DNA of 23,061 bases from contig NW_003149239.1 of assembly GCF_000003605.2 (NCBI RefSeq), positions 1 through 23,061 of the forward strand. Direction: 5' to 3'. The notes under the pieces are model-generated. The model saw only the letters and a list, made by a program, of their open reading frames with translations, was not told the origin of the DNA and ran no database searches. Each line of letters begins with the position of its first letter. Position 1 is the stretch's first letter. This DNA is from Saccoglossus kowalevskii (lineage: Eukaryota; Hemichordata; Enteropneusta; Harrimaniidae). Both the position numbers and the translations under genes were made by a program. Positions 10,504-22,373 of this stretch are shown here, one piece after another.

Positions 10504-11977
10504 CAGGCCTAATGGATGCCAGTTTGTGTTTGACCGGGCCTAGTGGATGCCAGTTTGCGTTTGACCAGGCCTAATGGATGCCATTTTGTGTTTGACCAGG
10601 CCTAATGGATGCCAGTTTGTGTTTGACCGGGCCTAGTGGACGACAGTTTGTGTTTGACCAGGCCTAATGGATGCCAGTTTCTGTTTGACCGGGCCTAGTG
10701 GATGAAAGTTTGTGTTTGACCAGGCCTAATGGATGCCAGTTTTTGTTTGATTGGGTCTAGTGGACGCCAGTTTGTGTTTGACCGGGCCTAATGGATGCCA
10801 GTTTGTGTTTGACCGGGCCTAATGGATGCCAGTTTATGTTTGACCAGGCCTAATGGATGCCAGTTTGTGTTTGACCGGGCCTAGTGGATGCCAGTTTGTG
10901 TTTGACCGGGCCTAATGGATGCCATTTTGTGTTTGACCAGGCCTAATGGATGCCAGTTTGTGTTTGACCGGGCCTAGTGGACGACAGTTTGTGTTTGACC
11001 AGGCCTAATGGACGCCAGTTTCTGTTTGACTGGGCCTAGTGGACGACAGTTTGTGTTTGACCAGGACTAATGGATGCCTGTTTTTGTTTGACCAGGTCTA
11101 GTGGACGCCAGTTTGTGTTTGAGCAGGCTAATGGATGCCAGTTTGTGTTTGACCAGGCCTAATGGATGCCAGTTTGTGTTTGACCAGGCCTAATGGATGC
11201 CATTTTGTGTTTGACCAGGCCTAATGGATGCCAGTTTGTGTTTGACCGGGCCTAATGGATACCAGTTTCTGTTTGACCGGGCCTAATGGATGCCAGTTTG
11301 TGTTTGACCAGGCCTTATGGATGCCAGTTTGTGTTTGACCAGGCCTAATGGATGCCAGTTTGTGTTTGACCAGGCATAATGGATGCCAGTTTCTGTTTGA
11401 AAGGGCCTAATGGATGCCAGTTTGTGTTTGACCGGGCCTAGTGGACGACAGTTTGTGTTTGACCAGGCCTAATGGATGCTAGTTTGTGTTTGACCAGGCC
11501 TAATGGATGCCAGTTTGTGTTTGACCGGGCCTAATGGATGCCAGTTTGTGTTTGACCAGGCCTAATGGATGCCAGTTTGTGTTTGACCAGGCCTAATGGA
11601 TGCTAGATTCTGTTTGACCGGGCCAAATGGATGCCAGTTTGTGTTTGACTGGGCCTAATGGATGCCAGTTTGTGTTTGACCAGGTCTAATGGATGCCAGT
11701 TTCTGTTTGATTGAGATTAATGGATGCCAGTTTCTGTTTGACCGGGCCTAGTGAACGACAGTTTGTGTTTGACCAGGCCTAATGGATGCCAGTTTGTGTT
11801 TGACCGGGCCTAATGGATGCCACTTTGTGTTTGACCAGGCCTAATGGATGCCAGTTTGTGTCTGACCGGGCCTAGTGGACGACAGTTTGTGTTTGACCAG
11901 GCCTAATGGATGCCAGTTTGTGTTTGACCAGGCCTAGTGGACGACAGTTTGTGTTTGACCAGGCCTAATGGATGCCA
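10504..11977 (+). repeat. 1.47-kb segmental copy (first), blocks C-E-B-D
   Basis: Matches 15307-16781. Contains TTTGCG, GGATGAAAG, the C marker at 10749, TTTATG near 10834, E series, GGATACC at 11257, GCTAGTTTGTG at 11478, D marker GCTAGATTC at 11602, GATTGAGATTAATGG near 11709, GCCACTTT at 11819 and TGTCTGACC near 11860. I see two differences between the copies: a lost C near 11128 and G for C near 11710. Match ends at 11978, where GCCAG here faces GCCAT at 16782. Confidence 0.85.
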
Positions 11978-12874
11978 GTTTGTGTTTGACCAGGCCTAAT
12001 GGATGCCAGTTTGTGTTTGACCAGGCCTAATGGATGCCATTTTCTGTTTGACCAGGCCTAATGGATGCCAGTTTGTGTTTGACCAGGCCTAGTGGACGAC
12101 AGTTTGTGTTTGACCAGGCCTAATGGATGCCAGTTTGTGTTTGACCAGGCCTAATGGATGCCATTTTGTGTTTGACCAGGCCTAATGGATGCCAGTTTCT
12201 GTTTGACCGGGCCTAATGGATGCCAGTTTGTGTTTGACCAGGCCTAATGGATGCCAGTTTGTGTTTGACCGGGCCTAATGGATGCCAGTTTGTGTTTGAC
12301 CGGGTCTAGTGGACGCCAGTTTGTGTTTGACCAGGCCTAATGGATGCCAGTTTGTGTTTGACCGGGCCTAGTGGATGCCAGTTTGCGTTTGACCAGGCCT
12401 AATGGATGCCATTTTGTGTTTGACCAGGCCTAATGGATGCCAGTTTGTGTTTGACCGGGCATAGTGGACGACAGTTTGTGTTTGACCATGCCTAATGGAT
12501 GCCAGTTTCTGTTTGACCGGGCCTAGTGGATGAAAGTTTGTGTTTGACCAGGCCTAATGGATGCCAGTTTTTGTTTGATTGGGTCTAGTGGACGCCAGTT
12601 TGTGTTTGACCAGGCCTAATGGATGCCAGTTTGTGTTTGACCAGGCCTAATGGATGCCATTTTGTGTTTGACCAGGCCTAATGGATGCCAGTTTGTGTTT
12701 GACCGGGCCTAATGGATGCCAGTTTCTGTTTGACCGGGCCTAATGGATGCCAGTTTGTGTTTGACCAGGCCTAATGGATGCCATTTTGTGTTTGACCAGG
12801 CCTAATGGATGCCAGTTTGTGTTTGACCGGGCCTAATGGATGCCAGTTTCTGTTTGACCGGGCCTAATGGATGC
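11978..12874 (+). repeat. A-to-C segment followed by mixed monomers
   Basis: From about 12090 the order is CCAGGCCTAGTGGACG, GCCATTTT, CCGGGTC, TTTGCG, CCGGGCATAGTGG, CCATGCC at 12486, GGATGAAAG and GATTGGG at 12577. GCCATTTT and TTTCTG-CCGGG monomers follow up to the duplication beginning at 12875. There is no E block after this C marker, unlike most others. No gene. Confidence 0.75.
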
Positions 12875-14918
12875 CAGTTTGTGTTTGACCAGGCCTAATG
12901 GATGCTAGTTTGTGTTTGACCAGGCCTAATGGATGCCAGTTTGTGTTTGACCGGGCCTAATGGATGCCAGTTTGTGTTTGACCAGGCATAATGGATGCCA
13001 GTTTCTGTTTGAAAGGGCCTAATGGATGCCAGTTTGTGTTTGACCGGGCCTAGTGGACGACAGTTTGTGTTTGACCAGGCCTAATGGATGCCAGTTTGTG
13101 TTTGACCAGGCCTAATGGATGCCAGTTTGTGTTTGCCCAGGCCTAATGGATGCCATTTTGTGTTTAACCAGGCCTAGTGGATGTTAGTTTGTGTTTGACC
13201 ACGCCTAATGGATGCAGGTTTGCGTTTGACCAGGCCTAATGGATGCCAGTTTGTGTTTGACCAGGCCTAATGGATGCCAGTTTGTGTTTGACCAGACCAA
13301 ATGGATGCCAGTTTGTGTTTGACCGGGCCTAGTGGATGTTAGTTTGTGTTTGACCAGGCCTAATGGATGCAGGTTTGCGTTTGACCAGGCCTAATGGATG
13401 CCAGTTTGTGTTTGACCAGGCCTAATGGATGCTAGATTCTGTTTGACCGGGCCAAATGGATGCCAGTTTGTGTTTGACTGGGCCTAATGGATGCCACTTT
13501 GTGTTTGACCAGTCCTAATGGATGCCAGTTTGTGTCTGACCGGGCCTAGTGGACGACAGTTTGTGTTTGACCAGGCCTAATGGATGCCAGTTTGTGTTTG
13601 ACCAGGCCTAGTGGACGACAGTTTGTGTTTGACCAGGCCTAATGGATGCCATTTTGTGTTTGACCGGGTCTAGTAAATGCCAGTTTCTGTTTGACCGGGC
13701 CTAGTGGATGCCAGTTTGTGTTTGACTGAGCCTAGTGGACGACAGTTTGTGTTTGACCAGGCCTAATGGATGACAGTTTGTGTTTGACCGGGCCTAATGG
13801 ATGCCAGTTTGTGTTTGACCAGGCCTAATGGATGCCAGTTTGTGTTTGACCGGGCCTAATGGATGCCAGTTTGTGTTTGACCAGGCATAATGGATGCCAG
13901 TTTCTGTTTGAAAGGGCCTAATGGATGCCAGTTTGTGTTTGACCAGGCCTAGTGGACGACAGTTTGTGTTTGACCAGGCCTAATGGATGCCAGTATGTGT
14001 TTGACCAGGCCTAATGGATGCCAGTTTTTGTTTGACCAGGCCTAATGGATGCCATTTTGTGTTTGACCAGGCCTAATGGATGCCAGTTTCTGTTTGACCG
14101 GGCCTAATGGATGCCAGTTTCTGTTTGACCAGGCCTAATGGATGCCAGTTTGTGTTTGACCGGGCCTAATGGATGCCAGTTTGTGTTTGATCGGGTCTAG
14201 TGGACGCCAGTTTGTGTTTGACCAGGCCTAATGGATGCCAGTTTGTGTTTGACCGGGCCTAGTGGATGCCAGTTTGCGTTTGACCAGGCCTAATGGATGC
14301 CATTTTGTGTTTGACCAGGCCTAATGGATGCCAGTTTGTGTTTGACCGGGTCTAGTGGACGCCAGTTTGTGTTTGACCAGGCCTAATGGATGCCAGTTTG
14401 TGTTTGACCGGGCCTAGTGGATGCCAGTTTGCGTTTGACCAGGCCTAATGGATGCCATTTGTGTTTGACCAGGCCTAATGGATGCCAGTTTGTGTTTGAC
14501 CGGGCCTAGTGGACGACAGTTTGTGTTAGACCAGGCCTAATGGATGCCAGTTTCTGTTTGACCGGGCCTAGTGGATGAAAGTTTGTGTTTGACCAGGCCT
14601 AATGGATGCCAGTTTTTGTTTGATTGGGTCTAGTGGACGCCAGTTTGTGTTTGACCGGGCCTAATGGATGCCAGTTTGTGTTTGACCGGGCCTAATGGAT
14701 GCCAGTTTGTGTTTGACCAGGCCTAATGGATGCCAGTTTGTGTTTGACCGGGCCTAGTGGATGCCAGTTTGTGTTTGACCGGGCCTAATGGATGCCATTT
14801 TGTGTTTGACCAGGCCTAATGGATGCCAGTTTGTGTTTGACCGGGCCTAGTGGACGACAGTTTGTGTTTGACCAGGCCTAATGGATGCCAGTTTCTGTTT
14901 GACTGGGCCTAGTGGACG
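12875..14918 (+). repeat. 2,044-bp segmental copy (first), blocks B-D-A-C-E
   Basis: Matches 17987-20030 base for base in length. Contains GCTAGTTTGTG at 12904, GAAAGGG, TTTGCCC at 13135, GGATGTTAG, GCAGGTTTGCG, D marker at 13431, A markers at 13662 and 13724, GATCGGGTC near 14191, a one-base-short GCCATTTG near 14455 and C marker at 14622. I count about eight substitutions between copies and no length difference. Limits are set by mismatches at 12874/17986 and 14919/20031. Confidence 0.9.
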
Positions 14919-15306
14919 CCAGTTTGTGTTTGAGCAGGCCTAATAGATGCCAGTTTGTGTTTGACCAGGCCTAATGGATGCCAGTTTGTGTTTGACCAGG
15001 CCTAATGGATGCCATTTTGTGTTTGACCAGGCCTAATGGATGCCAGTTTGTGTTTGACCGGGCCTAATGGATGCCATTTTGTGTTTGACCAGGCCTAATG
15101 GATGCCAGTTTGTGTTTGACCGGGCCTAGTGGACGACAGTTTGTGTTTGACCAGGCCTAATGGATGCCAGTTTCTGTTTGACTGGACCTAGTGGACGACA
15201 GTTTGTGTTTGACCAGGCCTAATGGATGCCAGTTTTTGTTTGACCAGGTCTAGTGGACGCCAGTTTGTGTTTGAGCAGGCCTAATAGATGCCAGTTTGTG
15301 TTTGAG
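14919..15306 (+). repeat. Second E block and B start
   Basis: A shortened E series (GACTGGG joined directly to GGACGCC and GAGCAGG, lacking the TTTTTG-CCAGGTC monomers) is followed by GCCATTTT monomers and a full E series ending CCAGGTCTAGTGG near 15249. GAGCAGG follows at about 15273 and 15304. C markers at 14622 and 15552 are 930 bp (30 x 31) apart, so this is a compact local duplication. Confidence 0.75.
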
Positions 15307-16781
15307 CAGGCCTAATGGATGCCAGTTTGTGTTTGACCGGGCCTAGTGGATGCCAGTTTGCGTTTGACCAGGCCTAATGGATGCCATTTTGTGTTTGACC
15401 AGGCCTAATGGATGCCAGTTTGTGTTTGACCGGGCCTAGTGGACGACAGTTTGTGTTTGACCAGGCCTAATGGATGCCAGTTTCTGTTTGACCGGGCCTA
15501 GTGGATGAAAGTTTGTGTTTGACCAGGCCTAATGGATGCCAGTTTTTGTTTGATTGGGTCTAGTGGACGCCAGTTTGTGTTTGACCGGGCCTAATGGATG
15601 CCAGTTTGTGTTTGACCGGGCCTAATGGATGCCAGTTTATGTTTGACCAGGCCTAATGGATGCCAGTTTGTGTTTGACCGGGCCTAGTGGATGCCAGTTT
15701 GTGTTTGACCGGGCCTAATGGATGCCATTTTGTGTTTGACCAGGCCTAATGGATGCCAGTTTGTGTTTGACCGGGCCTAGTGGACGACAGTTTGTGTTTG
15801 ACCAGGCCTAATGGACGCCAGTTTCTGTTTGACTGGGCCTAGTGGACGACAGTTTGTGTTTGACCAGGACTAATGGATGCCTGTTTTTGTTTGACCAGGT
15901 CTAGTGGACGCCAGTTTGTGTTTGAGCAGGCCTAATGGATGCCAGTTTGTGTTTGACCAGGCCTAATGGATGCCAGTTTGTGTTTGACCAGGCCTAATGG
16001 ATGCCATTTTGTGTTTGACCAGGCCTAATGGATGCCAGTTTGTGTTTGACCGGGCCTAATGGATACCAGTTTCTGTTTGACCGGGCCTAATGGATGCCAG
16101 TTTGTGTTTGACCAGGCCTTATGGATGCCAGTTTGTGTTTGACCAGGCCTAATGGATGCCAGTTTGTGTTTGACCAGGCATAATGGATGCCAGTTTCTGT
16201 TTGAAAGGGCCTAATGGATGCCAGTTTGTGTTTGACCGGGCCTAGTGGACGACAGTTTGTGTTTGACCAGGCCTAATGGATGCTAGTTTGTGTTTGACCA
16301 GGCCTAATGGATGCCAGTTTGTGTTTGACCGGGCCTAATGGATGCCAGTTTGTGTTTGACCAGGCCTAATGGATGCCAGTTTGTGTTTGACCAGGCCTAA
16401 TGGATGCTAGATTCTGTTTGACCGGGCCAAATGGATGCCAGTTTGTGTTTGACTGGGCCTAATGGATGCCAGTTTGTGTTTGACCAGGTCTAATGGATGC
16501 CAGTTTCTGTTTCATTGAGATTAATGGATGCCAGTTTCTGTTTGACCGGGCCTAGTGAACGACAGTTTGTGTTTGACCAGGCCTAATGGATGCCAGTTTG
16601 TGTTTGACCGGGCCTAATGGATGCCACTTTGTGTTTGACCAGGCCTAATGGATGCCAGTTTGTGTCTGACCGGGCCTAGTGGACGACAGTTTGTGTTTGA
16701 CCAGGCCTAATGGATGCCAGTTTGTGTTTGACCAGGCCTAGTGGACGACAGTTTGTGTTTGACCAGGCCTAATGGATGCCA
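15307..16781 (+). repeat. 1.47-kb segmental copy (second), blocks C-E-B-D
   Basis: Second member of the pair with 10504-11977. C marker at 15552, TTTATG near 15639, GGATACC at 16061, GCTAGTTTGTG at 16282, GCTAGATTC at 16406, CATTGAGATTAATGG near 16513, TGTCTGACC near 16663. It has the full-length GAGCAGGCC monomer near 15924 where the first copy has lost a C. It then leads into an A block (16792) rather than back into CCAGG monomers. Confidence 0.85.
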
Positions 16782-17417
16782 TTTTGTGTTTGACCGGGTC
16801 TAGTAAATGCCAGTTTCTGTTTGACCGGGCCTAGTGGATGCCAGTTTGTGTTTGACTGAGCCTAGTGGACGACAGTTTGTGTTTGACCAGGCCTAATGGA
16901 TGACAGTTTGTGTTTGACTGGGCCTAATGGATGCCAGTTTGTGTTTGACCAGGCCTAATGGATGCCAGTTTGTGTTTGACCGGGCCTAATGGATGCCAGT
17001 TTGTGTTTTACCAGGCATAATGGATGCCAGTTTCTGTTTGAAAGGGCCTAATGGATGCCAGTTTGTGTTTGACCGGGCCGAGTGGATGCCAGTTTGCGTT
17101 TGACCAGGCCTAATGGATGCCATTTTGTGTTTGACCAGGCCTAATGGATGCCAGTTTCTGTTTGACCGGGCCTAGTGGACGACAGTTTGTGTTTGACCAG
17201 GCCTAATGGATGCCAGTTTCTGTTTGACCGGGCCTAGTGGATGAAAGTTTGTGTTTGACCAGGCCTAATGGATGCCAGTTTTTGTTTGATTGGGTCTAGT
17301 GGACGCCAGTTTGTGTTTGACCGGGCCTAATGGATGCCAGTTTGTGTTTGACTGGGCCTAATGGATGCCAGTTTGTGTTTGACCAGGCCTAATGGATGCC
17401 AGTTTGTGTTTGACCGG
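16782..17417 (+). repeat. A block joined directly to a C segment
   Basis: GACCGGGTC at 16792, GACTGAG at 16854, GATGACAG, GACTGGGCC at 16916, TTTTACC at 17009, GAAAGGG at 17040, CCGAGTGG near 17080, TTTGCG, GGATGAAAG and GATTGGG at 17288. Only 14 monomers separate A and C here (434 bp). The A-to-C distance in the 18.8 kb unit is 898 bp, so about 15 monomers are absent. Confidence 0.75.
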
Positions 17418-17986
17418 GCTAGTGGATGGCAGTTTGTGTTTGACCGGGCTAATGGATGCCATTTTGTGTTTGACCAGGCATAATGGATGCCAGTTTGTGT
17501 TTGACCGGGCATAGTGGACGACAGTTTGTGTTTGACCAGGCCTAATGGATGCCAGTTTCTGTTTGACTGGGCCTAGTGGACGACAGTTTGTGTTTGACCA
17601 GGCCTAATGGATGCCAGTTTTTGTTTGTCCAGGTCTAGTGGACGCCAGTTTGTGTTTGAGCAGGCCTAATGGATGCCAGTTTGTGTTTGACCAGGCCTAA
17701 TGGATGCCAGTTTGTGTTTGACCAGGCCTAATGGATGCCATTTTGTGTTTGACCAGGCCTAATGGATGCCAGTTTGTGTTTGACCGGGCCTAATGGATGC
17801 CAGTTTCTGTTTGACCGGGCCTAATGGATGCCAGTTTGTGTTTGACCAGGCCTAATGGATGCCAGTTTGTGTTTGACCAGGCCTAATGGATGCCAGTTTG
17901 TGTTTGACCAGGCATAATAGATGCCAGTTTCTGTTTGAAAGGGCCTAATGGATGCCAGTTTGTGTTTGACCGGGCCTAGTGGACGA
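17418..17986 (+). repeat. E and B blocks with two adjacent short monomers
   Basis: GGGCTAGTGG near 17418 and GGGCTAATGG near 17447 each lack one C, giving two consecutive 30-bp monomers. With GGCAT variants near 17478 and 17508 that remove the reverse-strand TAG, they leave a 61-codon minus-strand frame at 17327-17512, which is not a gene. E series follows to GAGCAGG near 17657, then B monomers and GAAAGGG near 17937. Confidence 0.75.
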
Positions 17987-20030
17987 CAGTTTGTGTTTGA
18001 CCAGGCCTAATGGATGCTAGTTTGTGTTTGACCAGGCCTAATGGATGCCAGTTTGTGTTTGACCGGGCCTAATGGATGCCAGTTTGTGTTTGACCAGGCA
18101 TAATGGATGCCAGTTTCTGTTTGAAAGGGCCTAATGGATGCCAGTTTGTGTTTGACCGGGCCTAGTGGACGACAGTTTGTGTTTGACCAGGCCTAATGGA
18201 TGCCAGTTTGTGTTTGACCAGGCCTAATGGATGCCAGTTTGTGTTTGCCCAGGCCTAATGGATGCCATTTTGTGTTTAACCAGGCCTAGTGGATGTTAGT
18301 TTGTGTTTGACCACGCCTAATGGATGCAGGTTTGCGTTTGACCAGGCCTAATGTATGCCAGTTTGTGTTTGACCAGGCCTAATGGATGCCAGTTTGTGTT
18401 TGACCAGACCAAATGGATGCCAGTTTGTGTTTGACCGGGCCTAGTGGATGTTAGTTTGTGTTTGACCAGGCCTAATGGATGCAGGTTTGCGTTTGACCAG
18501 GCCTAATGGATGCCAGTTTGTGTTTGACCAGGCCTAATGGATGCTAGATTCTGTTTGACCGGGCCAAATGGATGCCAGTTTGTGTTTGACTGGGCCTAAT
18601 GGATGCCACTTTGTGTTTGACCAGGCCTAATGGATGCCAGTTTGTGTCTGACCGGGCCTAGTGGACGACAGTTTGTGTTTGACCAGGCCTAATGGATGCC
18701 AGTTTGTGTTTGACCAGGCCTAGTGGACGACAGTTTGTGTTTGACCAGGCCTAATGGATGCCATTTTGTGTTTGACCGGGTCTAGTAAATGCCAGTTTCT
18801 GTTTGACCGGGCCTAGTGGATGCCAGTTTGTGTTTGACTGAGCCTAGTGGACGACAGTTTGTGTTTGACCAGGCCTAATGGATGACAGTTTGTGTTTGAC
18901 CGGGCCTAATGGATGCCAGTTTGTGTTTGACCAGGCCTAATGGATGCCAGTTTGTGTTTGACCGGGCCTAATGGATGCCAGTTTGTGTTTGACCAGGCAT
19001 AATGGATGCCAGTTTCTGTTTGAAAGGGCCTAATGGATGCCAGTTTGTGTTTGACCAGGCCTAGTGGACGACAGTTTGTGTTTGACCAGGCCTAATGGAT
19101 GCCAGTTTGTGTTTGACCAGGCCTAATGGATGCCAGTTTTTGTTTGACCAGGCCTAATGGATGCCATTTTGTGTTTGACCAGGCCTAATGGATGCCAGTT
19201 TCTGTTTGACCGGGCCTAATGGATGCCAGTTTCTGTTTGACCAGGCCTAATGGATGCCAGTTTGTGTTTGACCGGGCCTAATGGATGCCAGTTTGTGTTT
19301 GATCGGGTCTAGTGGACGCCAGTTTGTGTTTGACCAGGCCTAATGGATGCCAGTTTGTGTTTGACCGGGCCTAGTGGATACCAGTTTGCATTTGACCAGG
19401 CCTAATGGATGCCATTTTGTGTTTGACCAGGCCTAATGGATGCCAGTTTGTGTTTGACCGGGTCTAGTGGACGCCAGTTTGTGTTTGACCAGGCCTAATG
19501 GATGCCAGTTTGTGTTTGACCGGGCCTAGTGGATGCCAGTTTGCGTTTGACCAGGCCTAATGGATGCCATTTGTGTTTGACCAGGCCTAATGGATGCCAG
19601 TTTGTGTTTGACCGGGCCTAGTGGACGACAGTTTGTGTTTGACCAGGCCTAATGGATGCCAGTTTCTGTTTGACCGGGCCTAGTGGATGAAAATTTGTGT
19701 TTGACCAGGCCTAATGGATGCCAGTTTTTGTTTGATTGGGTCTAGTGGACGCCAGTTTGTGTTTGACCGGGCCTAATGGATGCCAGTTTGTGTTTGACCG
19801 GGCCTAATGGATGCCAGTTTGTGTTTGACCAGGCCTAATGGATGCCAGTTTGTGTTTGACCGGGCCTAGTGGATGCCAGTTTGTGTTTGACCGGGCCTAA
19901 TGGATGCCATTTTGTGTTTGACCAGGCCTAATGGATGTCAGTTTGTGTTTGACCGGGCCTAGTGGACGACAGTTTGTGTTTGACCAGGCCTAATGGATGC
20001 CAGTTTCTGTTTGACTGGGCCTAGTGGACG
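17987..20030 (+). repeat. 2,044-bp segmental copy (second), blocks B-D-A-C-E
   Basis: Second member of the pair with 12875-14918. GCTAGTTTGTG at 18016, TTTGCCC at 18247, D marker at 18543, A markers at 18774 and 18836, GCCATTTG near 19567, C marker at 19734. Private changes include AATGTATG near 18354, GGATACCAGTTTGCATTTG near 19377-19395, GAAAATTT near 19689 and GATGTCAG near 19936. The first copy privately has CCAGTCC near 13514, AGTATG near 13993 and TTAGACC near 14526. Confidence 0.9.
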
Positions 20031-20880
20031 ACAGTTTGTGTTTGACCAGGCCTAATGGATGCCAGTTTTTGTTTGACCAGGTCTAATGGATGCCAGTTTT
20101 TGTTTGACCAGGTCTAGTGGATGCCAGTTTGTGTTTGAGCAGGCCTAATGGATGCCAGTTTGTGTTTGACCAGGCCTAATGGATGCCAGTTTGTGTTTGA
20201 CCAGGCCTAATGGATGCCATTTTGTGTTTGACCAGGCCTAATGGATGCCAGTTTGTGTTTGACCGGGCCTAATGGATGCCAGTTTCTGTTTGACCGGGCC
20301 TAATGGATGCCAGTTTGTGTTTGACCAGGCCTAATGGATGCCAGTTTGTGTTTGACCAGGCCTAATGGATGCCAGTTTGTGTTTGACCAGGCATAATGGA
20401 TGCCAGTTTCTGTTTGAAAGGGCCTAATGGATGCCAGTTTGTGTTTGACCGGGCCTAGTGGACGACAGTTTGTGTTTGACCAGGCCTAATGGATGCTAGT
20501 TTGTGTTTGACCAGGCCTAATGGATGCCAGTTTGTGTTTGACCGGGCCTAATGGATGCCAGTTTGTGTTTGACCAGGCATAATGGATGCCAGTTTCTGTT
20601 TGAAAGGGCCTAATGGATGCCAGTTTGTGTTTGACCGGGCCTAGTGGACGACAGTTTGTGTTTGACCAGGCCTAATGGATGCCAGTTTGTGTATGACCAG
20701 GCCTAATGGATGCCAGTTTGTGTTTGACCAGGCTTAATGGATGCCATTTTGTGTTTAACCAGGCCTAATGGATGCCAGTTTGTGTTTGACCAGGCCTAAT
20801 GGATGCCATTTTGTGTTTGACCGGGTCTAGTAAATGCCAGTTTCTGTTTGACCGGGCCTAGTGGATGCCAGTTTGTGTTT
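20031..20880 (+). repeat. E end and B block leading into an A block
   Basis: An extra CCAGGTCTAATGG monomer near 20078 precedes CCAGGTCTAGTGG. GAGCAGG follows, then GAAAGGG near 20416 and 20601, GCTAGTTTGTG at 20495, GTATGACC near 20693, TTTAACC near 20756 and GACCGGGTC at 20819. This B block has no D block after it: TTTAACC and GCCATTTT monomers run straight into A. Confidence 0.75.
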
Positions 20881-22373
20881 GACTGAGCCTAGTGGACGAC
20901 AGTTTGTGTTTGACCAGGCCTAATGGATGACAGTTTGTGTTTGACCGGGCCTAATGGATGCCAGTTTGTGTTTGACCAGGCCTAATGGATGCCAGTTTGT
21001 GTTTGACCGGGCCTAATGGATGCCAGTTTGTGTTTGACCAGGTATAATGGATGCCAGTTTCTGTTTGAAAGGGCCTAATAGATGCCAGTTTGTGTTTGAC
21101 CAGGCCTAGTGGACGACAGTTTGTGTTTGACCAGGCCTAATGGATGCCAGTTTGTGTTTGACCAGGCCTAATGGATGCCAGTTTGTGTTTGACCAGGCCT
21201 AATGGATGCCATTTTGTGTTTGACCAGGCCTAATGGATGCCAGTTTCTGTTTGACCGGGCCTAATGGATGCCAGTTTGTGTTTGACCAGGCCTAATGGAT
21301 GCCAGTTTGTGTTTGACCGGGCCTAATGGATGCCAGTTTGTGTTTGACCGGGTCTAGTGGACGCCAGTTTGTGTTTGACCAGGCCTAATGGATGCAGGTT
21401 TGTGTTTGACCGGGCCTAGTGGATGCCAGTTTGCGTTTGACCAGGCCTAATGGATGCCAGTTTGTGTTTGACCGGGCCTAGTGGACGACAGTTTGTGTTT
21501 GACCAGGCCTAATGGATGCCAGTTTCTGTTTGACTGGGCCTAGTGGATGAAAGTTTGTGTTTGACCAGGCCTAATGGATGCCAGTTTTTGTTTGATTGGG
21601 TCTAGTGGACGCCAGTTTGTGTTTGACCAGGCCTAATGGATGCCAGTTTGTGTTTGACCGGGCCTAATGGATGCCAGTTTGTGTTTGACCAGGCCTAATG
21701 GATGCCAGTTTGTGTTTGACCGGGCCTAGTGGATGGCAGTTTGTGTTTGACCGGGCCTAATGGATGCCATTTTGTGTTTGACCAGGCCTAATGGATGCCA
21801 GTTTGTGTTTGACCGGGCCTAGTGGACGACAGTTTGTGTTTGACCAGGCCTAATGGATGCCAGTTTCTGTTTGACTGGGCCTAGTGGACGACAGTTTGTG
21901 TTTGACCAGGCCTAATGGATGCCAGTTTTTGTTTGACCAGGTCTAGTGGACGCCAGTTTGTGTTTGAGCAGGCCTAATAGATGCCAGTTTGTGTTTGACC
22001 AGGCCTAATGGATGCCAGTTTGTGTTTGACCAGGCCTAATGGATGCCATTTTGTGTTTGACCAGGCCTAATGGATGCCAGTTTGTGTTTGACCGGGCCTA
22101 ATGGATACCAGTTTCTGTTTGACCGGGCCTAATGGATGCCAGTTTGTGTTTGACCAGGCCTAATGGATGCCAGTTTGTGTTTGACCAGGCATAATGGATG
22201 CCAGTTTCTGTTTGAAAGGGCCTAATGGATGCCAGTTTGTGTTTGACCAGGCCTAATGGATGCCAGTTTGTGTTTGACCAGGCCTAATGGAAGCCAGTTT
22301 GTGTTTGACCAGACCTAATGGATGCCATTTTGTGTTTAACCAGGCCTAATAGATGCCAGTTTGTGTTTGACCG
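20881..22373 (+). repeat. A-C-E-B unit ending in a left-type A fragment
   Basis: GACTGAG at 20881, GAAAGGG near 21066, C marker at 21594, E series to about 21965, GGATACC at 22103, GAAAGGG near 22213. Then GGAAGCC at 22289, CCAGACC, TTTAACC and AATAGATG, a series otherwise found only before 5.6 kb. It stops at 22373, where the sequence switches to D-type monomers. Confidence 0.8.

Noticed and set aside
17327-17512. 61-codon minus-strand open frame
   Set aside because: It arises from two 30-bp monomers (near 17418 and 17447) and GGCAT variants that remove the TAG normally present once per monomer on this strand. It is repeat translation, not a gene.
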